DNA of 64,000 bases from JAICNG01 sp035249985 (lineage in GTDB: Bacteria; Gemmatimonadota; Gemmatimonadetes; Gemmatimonadales; Gemmatimonadaceae), in contig DATFFP010000082.1 in the NCBI GenBank assembly GCA_035249985.1, positions 1 to 64,000 on the forward strand, written 5' to 3'. This document shows positions 59,129 through 64,000 of this stretch, piece by piece; position 1 is the first letter of the stretch, and every line of letters starts with the position of its first letter. The translations under genes were made by a program, and so were the position numbers. A model generated the notes under the pieces. That model did not search any database. It worked only from the letters and a program-made list of their open reading frames with translations, and was not told the DNA's origin.

Positions 59129-61227
59129 GCGTTGTGCCCCGCGGCGATGACGGTGTTGCGGATCTCGACGTCGCCCGAGCCCAGCGCCAGGGCGAGGACG
59201 GCGCCGACGCCGCGACCTCTCGCCCAATGCGTCGCGAGGCCGTTCAGCGCCGCGAGCATCGTGGGAGACTTCGGCGCGAGTCGCGGCCGGCCGAAGAGTC
59301 TTCGCGACGACCCGGCCGCGCGCTCCATGAGCCACTCCAGCACCTCCGTCGTGCGAACCGATGCAATGACGGCGATCGCGTGCGAGCTCAGCTCCGGGTC
59401 GAGCGTGCCCTCGGTGACGCGCCGTTGCAAGATCGCGACCGCGGACATCGGACACCGACCCGAGGCGGCCTGCAATGCGACGCGAAAGACCCGCTCATCG
59501 CCGTCGTCGAGGCCGGCACAGATCGCGCGCTCCCGCGTCGCCGGAATCCCGACCAGAATGCGAATTGCCTCACGGCGCACGCGGCCGTCGGCATGCCGCG
59601 CATAGCTCGTGCCCAGCTCGACGTTCTGATCGCCGAGATCAGCGAGAAGCATCAGCATGTTGCGCACGACGAACCAGCGCTCGTCAGGCAGACGGCCGGT
59701 GATGACCGTGGTCACCTCGGGTCCGAGCTGGACGAGGAGATCGAGCAGCTTCCGACGAATCGCCCGCGATGGGGAGACTTCGAGCGCGTCGAGCAGCGGG
59801 TCCGCGGCCGCGAGCTTGAGCCGCGGAACGAGGTGATCGACGAGCGTGAAATCGATCGGCACCTCGCGGAGTGCCGTGCGAAGCTGTTCCGGCGAGGCGA
59901 GTTGTCGCCACATGGCGGCGGCCGCGCGGCTCCGCTCCGGGGCGTTCGAGACCAGCGTGAACAGCCGCAGCAGGTCGCCCCGCCCGATCATCGCCTCCAC
60001 CGCTCGCGTCACCGGCTCACCTAACGAATCGAGCTCCAGGCTCATCTGGATGATCCGCTCCGGCTCCGGACCGCGCGAGGAGGGCTCGCTGGTCGCGAAG
60101 AGCGGTGCCGCCTTGGCCATGTGGTCGAGGACGACGCGATAGTTCCCCGGGTTCGGATCGTCGAGCGTCCAGTCGCCGATGAGACGCTGCACGTGATCCC
60201 GAAGCTCGCTCTCGGCGCCCGCGCGCAGCTCGGGGGCCGCCCCCTGCTCGGCGTGCGTCGCGAGCTTCGTGAGCAGGCGCACGAGCGAGTGCGAGATCGT
60301 CTGCTGCGAGGTGTCGGCGGCGGCCTGAACGAGCTCCATGACGGCGTCGACCGCCATCCCCTGTGCGGCATCGAGCATGAAGCGCCGCCGCTGCGAGAGA
60401 TCGCCGCCCATCTCGAGCAGTCGCCGAAGTGTCGCGGGATTGAGCGCGCTGACCATCATCGAGATGCGCTTCTGAAGCGCGAGCGACTCGGCGCCGCCTT
60501 TGCGCTTCAGCTCCTCGGCAATCTGCAGCAGGTAGCCGACGATGACCTGGTCGTAGGCGACTTCACGACGGTGCTCGTCGATCGCTTTCGCCACGACCAC
60601 CGGGTCGGTCGACGGCACCTCACCGGTCGTGGAAGCGGCCGATTCGGCGAACATCGCGGCACGGGCAAGCCCGACCCAGAGCTGCGCGGCACGCGCACCC
60701 GCCTCTCCATTGCTACCGCCGCCGCCTGCCGCATCCCGCGACGAGCGCTCACTGGCCAGCTCCAGCTGGTCGTAGGTGAGGGGGAAGGCGCGAATATGCG
60801 CCCAGCGGCGAAGCTCTTCCGCGGACCGCAAGCCTAACGGTGTGACGCTGCGCTCAGCATCGGCGGCGATCGTCTTGAGCAGATCGGCGACCTCATCGCG
60901 CGCGATGCCGCGCAGGAACTTCACGGCGCCGAGGTGATGGCGGTGGAGCCGCTGCGCGAGGTCGCGCAGGAGCGAGTTACTCGCGGCCGTGACGACGCCC
61001 TCGATGACGAGCTGCTGTCTCGCAACGCCAAGGGAAAGGGTGGCCCGGTCCTGAAGCAGACGGACCAGGCGCAAGACGAGCGCATCGACGGCGCCGGCCA
61101 GCAGGGGATGCCCCGACGGATAAATCGCGTTCTTGTGTAACGCGATCGACAGCTCGATGAGAAAGTCGGCGAGATCGCGCGACAGCGCGGCGCTTTCGCC
61201 CGACGCGGTAGCGTGCGCGTGGGTCAC
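59125..61227 (-). CDS. HEAT-repeat-like scaffold protein with the HD-GYP gene's N-terminal domain
   Basis: A 700-residue, mostly alpha-helical protein without TM segments. Residues ~10-110 share a domain with the HD-GYP protein: AIYPSGHPLLAGAVD and GIARDEVADLL line up with its ALYGDGHPAREKAID and GVTRDEYETFL. The rest has HEAT/armadillo-like helical pairs, such as RALVTTVITGRLPDE-like turns and TSYARHADGRVRREAIRILV. GTG 61227 was preferred to TTG 61311 because of a purine-rich SD and because the domain starts there. It heads the cyclic-di-GMP operon and is probably its platform. Confidence 0.8.
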   Translation of the reverse strand: MTHAHATASGESAALSRDLADFLIELSIALHKNAIYPSGHPLLAGAVDALVLRLVRLLQDRATLSLGVARQQLVIEGVVTAASNSLLRDLAQRLHRHHLGAVKFLRGIARDEVADLLKTIAADAERSVTPLGLRSAEELRRWAHIRAFPLTYDQLELASERSSRDAAGGGGSNGEAGARAAQLWVGLARAAMFAESAASTTGEVPSTDPVVVAKAIDEHRREVAYDQVIVGYLLQIAEELKRKGGAESLALQKRISMMVSALNPATLRRLLEMGGDLSQRRRFMLDAAQGMAVDAVMELVQAAADTSQQTISHSLVRLLTKLATHAEQGAAPELRAGAESELRDHVQRLIGDWTLDDPNPGNYRVVLDHMAKAAPLFATSEPSSRGPEPERIIQMSLELDSLGEPVTRAVEAMIGRGDLLRLFTLVSNAPERSRAAAAMWRQLASPEQLRTALREVPIDFTLVDHLVPRLKLAAADPLLDALEVSPSRAIRRKLLDLLVQLGPEVTTVITGRLPDERWFVVRNMLMLLADLGDQNVELGTSYARHADGRVRREAIRILVGIPATRERAICAGLDDGDERVFRVALQAASGRCPMSAVAILQRRVTEGTLDPELSSHAIAVIASVRTTEVLEWLMERAAGSSRRLFGRPRLAPKSPTMLAALNGLATHWARGRGVGAVLALALGSGDVEIRNTVIAAGHNA

Positions 61228-61498
61228 GGCCCCCTCTCGGGACGCGTGGCGAGTGCGATCGGTTGACGGCGGAGCTGCGGTGGATGCACGGCGGCGTCGG
61301 ATGGGTGCCAAGGTCCCGAAAGAAAGACGAGCGGAGCCAGTCTCCCGTTACGGTCGTCAGGCAGGGGCTCGAGGGCCGCAACTCGCTGTCAAGCAAGCCA
61401 TTTAGCCCGTGGCACATGCGTTGCCAGATTGCTGCCTCGCCGGCCGTCCCGACCCGCGCGATGCGGGCGTGCGAGGGCCGCCTAACGCGGAGGAGGTC

Positions 61499-62263
61499 AT
61501 GGCAGCAGAGCGCAAGAAAGGATCGTCCGGCCGGGGCGAGAGCCGGTCATCCGGGCGCGGGAGTGGGAGCCGCGGCGGTTCCGGCGGCGGCGGCGGGTCG
61601 CGCAGTCAGGGCGGCTCGAGCCGTTCTGGATCGGGAGGATCGAGCAAATCGGGTAGCGGTCGCGGCGCTAGCGGCGCTGGCGGCTCACGCGGGAGTGGCG
61701 GCTCGGCCCGAGGCGCGAGCTCCACGCGCGGCGGTGCATCGCGCCGCGGCGGATTTGGGGACGATCAGGGTACTCGCGTCGGGTCCCCCGATTCAGGCGG
61801 ACGGGGCGCTTCAGGCTCCCGCGGCGACTATCGCGGACCAAGCACTCAGCCGGTGAAGGAAGGCCTCGAGGGCAGCATTCTCGAGGGCGCGAGCGGCTAC
61901 GGCGACGCCCAGGGACAAGGGCGCAGCACCGGTGCGGGCGCCGAGGCGAGCGAGGGCATTCACGGGGCATCGTCCCGTCGCGGCGAGAGCTCGCGTACCA
62001 GCGCGACGAATGCGCGGACCGGCTCGCGCGAGACCTCCTCGACCTCGACGCGCAGCACGACCGATCGTTCCGGCTCCGAGCCCATGCGGGGCTCGGAGCA
62101 GCAGCACGTCAGTGGCTATGGCGGTGCCGGCGGGGCGCCGAAATCGAGCTCCGATCAGCGGGAGCCGACCCGCAAGAGCGAGCAGCCCCAAGGCGGCTCG
62201 CGCAAACGCGGCTCGCGGGCGCAGGGACGGCTCGGCGACGAAGAGGCGGGGGACGGCTTGTAG
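61499..62263 (+). CDS. Disordered Gly/Ser/Arg-rich protein
   Basis: A 254-residue protein almost entirely low-complexity: GSGSRGGSGGGGGSRSQGGS and similar runs, with a slightly more complex middle (STQPVKEGLEGSILEGASGY). The start is the ATG at 61499 with GGAGGAGG before it. It has no signal, TM or fold. It is translated from a good SD and codons look coding, so it is likely real, perhaps a nucleic-acid-binding or condensate-forming protein. Its TAG stop is supplied by the repeat that follows. Confidence 0.6.
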   Translation: MAAERKKGSSGRGESRSSGRGSGSRGGSGGGGGSRSQGGSSRSGSGGSSKSGSGRGASGAGGSRGSGGSARGASSTRGGASRRGGFGDDQGTRVGSPDSGGRGASGSRGDYRGPSTQPVKEGLEGSILEGASGYGDAQGQGRSTGAGAEASEGIHGASSRRGESSRTSATNARTGSRETSSTSTRSTTDRSGSEPMRGSEQQHVSGYGGAGGAPKSSSDQREPTRKSEQPQGGSRKRGSRAQGRLGDEEAGDGL

Positions 62264-62395
62264 GAAGCTAGTTGGTCAGGGGTCAGGGATCAGGGGTTTA
62301 AGGGAGTGGGTCCCAGGAGAGCACGGCAACACCGCGCCTAATCCACAACCCACCCCTCGCACCCCCTGATCCCTGACCCCTGACTACTAGCTCCT
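62262..62395. repeat. Inverted repeat, GTCAGGG family
   Basis: AGGAAGCTAGTTGGTCAGGG then GTCAGGGATCAGGGG pairs with CCCCTGATCCCTGACCCCTG then ACTACTAGCTCCT. It lies between convergent genes; the left arm overlaps the TAG stop at 62261. Confidence 0.93.
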
Positions 62396-62417
62396 GCCGC
62401 GCAGCGGCCAACGGCCG

Positions 62418-63707
62418 CTACGCAGCCACAAACTGCTCCGCCTCCGTCGACCCCGCCAGCGCGCCGGTCGACGCCTCGCCGCGCGTCACTGTCATCAGCA
62501 CACGGTCGAAGTATCCGGTGCCCGCCTCGCGCTGGTGCTTGGTCGCGGTGTAGCCATCCGCTTCACGAGCGAACTCCTCCTGCTGCACGCGGACGTACGC
62601 CGGCATGCCCTCCTCGGCATAGGCGCGCGCGAGCTCGAAGGTGTGCAGGTTGATGAGGTGCCACCCGGCGAGCGTGATGAACTGGAACTTGTACCCCATC
62701 GCCGAAAGCTCACGCTGGAACTTCGCGATTGTCGCCGCGTCGAGATTGCGCGTCCAGTTGAACGACGGCGAGCAGTTGTACGCCAGCATCTTCCCCGGAA
62801 ACTCGGCGTGAATGCCCTCGGCGAAGCGCTTCGCCTCATCGAGATCGGGCGTCGACGTCTCGCACCAAATGAGGTCGGCGTAGGGCGCGTACGCGAGACC
62901 GCGCGCAATGGCCGATCCGAGCCCGCCGCGAACGATGTGATACCCTTCGCGCGTGCGATCCCCGGTCACGAACGCCCGGTCGCGCTCGTCGACGTCGGAC
63001 GTCAGCAGGGTCGCGGACAGTGCATCCGTACGCGCGATGATCAGCGTCGGTACGCCCATCACATCCGCCGCGAGGCGCGCGGCGACGAGCGTCCGAATGA
63101 ACTGTGACGTCGGCACCAGGACCTTTCCCCCCATGTGGCCACATTTCTTCTCGGCCGCGAGCTGGTCCTCGAAGTGCACGCCACCCGCCCCCGCCTCGAT
63201 CATCGCCTTCATGAGCTCGAAGGCGTGCACGGGACCGCCGAAGCCGGCTTCCGCGTCGGCGACGATGGGGACCATCCACGACCGATCGGTCTTCCCCTCG
63301 CTCCAGTCGATCTGATCGGCGCGCATGAGCGCGTTGTTCAGCCGCCTGACGAGCGCAGGAACGCTGTTCACCGGATAGATGCTCTGGTCCGGATAGGTTT
63401 GCCCGGCGAGGTTTCCATCGGCAGCAACCTGCCAACCCGAGAGATAGATCGCCTGGAGGCCCGCACGCACCATCTGCACCGCCTGCGTCCCGGTGAGCGC
63501 ACCGAACGTGCGCACCAGCTCCTCCGAATGCAGCAGGCTCCAGAGGCGAGAGGCCGTGAGCTTCGCAATGGTTTGCTCGACGCGCACGGAGCCGCGAAGC
63601 GCCACGACATCGTCGGCATTGTACTCGCGCCGAATGCCCGTCCAGCGCGCTTCCCCCCACTCCCCCTCGAGTTCCCGCACCTGTCGCGCGAAATCAATGG
63701 ACGTCAT
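62418..63707 (-). CDS. aceA: Isocitrate lyase
   Basis: A 429-residue cytoplasmic enzyme, first step of the glyoxylate shunt (isocitrate to glyoxylate and succinate). The active-site loop KKCGHMGGK contains the catalytic Cys189. Other family segments are WMVPIVADAEAGFGG, ARTDALSATLL and YNCSPSFNWTRNL. Length is that of the bacterial enzyme. It follows the malate synthase gene by 13 bp on the same strand. ATG 63707 was chosen; the frame upstream overlaps malate synthase. Confidence 0.97.
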   Translation of the reverse strand: MTSIDFARQVRELEGEWGEARWTGIRREYNADDVVALRGSVRVEQTIAKLTASRLWSLLHSEELVRTFGALTGTQAVQMVRAGLQAIYLSGWQVAADGNLAGQTYPDQSIYPVNSVPALVRRLNNALMRADQIDWSEGKTDRSWMVPIVADAEAGFGGPVHAFELMKAMIEAGAGGVHFEDQLAAEKKCGHMGGKVLVPTSQFIRTLVAARLAADVMGVPTLIIARTDALSATLLTSDVDERDRAFVTGDRTREGYHIVRGGLGSAIARGLAYAPYADLIWCETSTPDLDEAKRFAEGIHAEFPGKMLAYNCSPSFNWTRNLDAATIAKFQRELSAMGYKFQFITLAGWHLINLHTFELARAYAEEGMPAYVRVQQEEFAREADGYTATKHQREAGTGYFDRVLMTVTRGEASTGALAGSTEAEQFVAA

Positions 63708-63720
63708 GCCACCCCTCCCG

Positions 63721-64000
63721 TCATGTCCCGGCAGCGCTGGAGGCACCGTCCTCCAGGTAGCGCTCGCCGGGAAGTGTGAGAAACTCCGCGAAGTCGTCTC
63801 CGAGCACGAGCTCGTCGAGCAGCGCCGCGGCGTCCCGCAGTCGTGTCTGACCCCCTGCCACGGAGAGCGCGACGATCTCTGCATCGCGTATCCGCTCGTA
63901 CATGGCCCTGCTGAACCGCTCACCGTCGACGTCGGCGCCATGTCGCAGCCATTGCCACAGCTGCGCGCGCGAGATCTCCGCCGTCGCGGTGTCCTCCATG
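63721..64000 (-). CDS. aceB: Malate synthase, C-terminal fragment (cut by window edge)
   Basis: The last ~92 residues of an enzyme running off the right edge. MEDTATAEISRAQLWQWLRH, with GERFSRAMYERI after it, is the conserved C-terminal helix region of malate synthase A. The Met at 63999 is internal, not the start. With aceA just downstream it forms the aceBA glyoxylate-shunt operon, which condenses glyoxylate with acetyl-CoA to malate. Confidence 0.9.
   Translation of the reverse strand, partial: MEDTATAEISRAQLWQWLRHGADVDGERFSRAMYERIRDAEIVALSVAGGQTRLRDAAALLDELVLGDDFAEFLTLPGERYLEDGASSAAGT

Noticed and set aside
3764..62395. Tandem short units at many loci as CRISPR arrays
   Set aside because: Units are 6-12 nt, directly adjacent without spacers, and each locus is an inverted repeat. 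No cas genes are present.
1..64000. A mobile island, prophage or insertion sequence
   Set aside because: No integrase, transposase, phage structural gene, tRNA or att-like direct repeat was found. Composition looks even.

Overview
The window is dense, GC-rich bacterial chromosome: about 53 protein-coding genes on both strands with mostly short spacers. I found no rRNA, tRNA, CRISPR array, transposase or phage gene. The gene content suggests Gemmatimonadota or a close relative among soil bacteria. Signs of this are a PadR regulator next to an orphan MacB/FtsX-type permease, runs of secreted amidohydrolases, many lipoproteins, a plant-type enoyl-ACP reductase and an ECF sigma/anti-sigma pair. 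This is an inference from gene content and composition; no marker gene is present.

Layout. 1-9.1 kb: a lipoprotein cut by the left edge, an alpha/beta hydrolase, a large secreted M14 carboxypeptidase, a secreted metallo-beta-lactamase-fold protein, a TPR lipoprotein, a deoxynucleoside kinase and a small membrane protein. 9.2-19.7 kb: an AAA ATPase, a membrane GGDEF-EAL protein, a peptidoglycan amidase lipoprotein, two translationally coupled CPA2-type antiporters, two uncharacterised envelope proteins, and a ccdA-tlpA thiol-redox pair. 19.8-29.0 kb: the PadR-permease pair, an SDR oxidoreductase, a membrane protein, and an operon of three amidohydrolases. 29.1-42.8 kb: two PLP decarboxylases, a 2H phosphoesterase, a methyltransferase, a histidine kinase coupled to a secreted HExxH protein, a PAP2 phosphatase, a lone receiver protein, FabI, a lipoprotein, a DoxX-like protein and a GyrI-like protein. 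42.9-50.7 kb: an apparent operon of two beta-propeller lipoproteins (one fused to a phosphoesterase), a GMC oxidoreductase with its gluconate-dehydrogenase-type small subunit, a flippase-like membrane protein and a small lipoprotein. 50.8-56.8 kb: TetR with a secreted peptidase-like hydrolase, and a VIT-VWA/sigma/anti-sigma operon. 57-64 kb: a cyclic-di-GMP operon (HEAT-like protein, HD-GYP, PAS-GGDEF), a disordered Gly/Ser/Arg-rich protein, and the glyoxylate shunt genes aceA and (partial) aceB.

The most striking feature is not a gene. At about 25 places, mostly gene borders, there is a long inverted repeat whose arms are built from short tandem units of roughly 6-12 nt. At least six sequence families recur within the window (for example units around GTCAGGG, CAGAATA, GATTGCG, CGAGGAA, CCTCAGGGT and GGCGCTA), yet all share one architecture. 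They lie between convergent, co-directional and divergent genes, so they are not simply terminators. Two sit in frame inside coding sequences: one interrupts the M14 peptidase and one brackets the signal peptide of an amidohydrolase. Others supply stop codons, protein C-termini or a ribosome-binding site. This looks like an active, mobile or self-templating repeat system and is the best candidate here for something undescribed.

A second sequence-wide signal is the octamer GCCTAACG (TTAGGC on the other strand). It recurs in both orientations and accounts for most of the rare TTA leucine codons I noticed.
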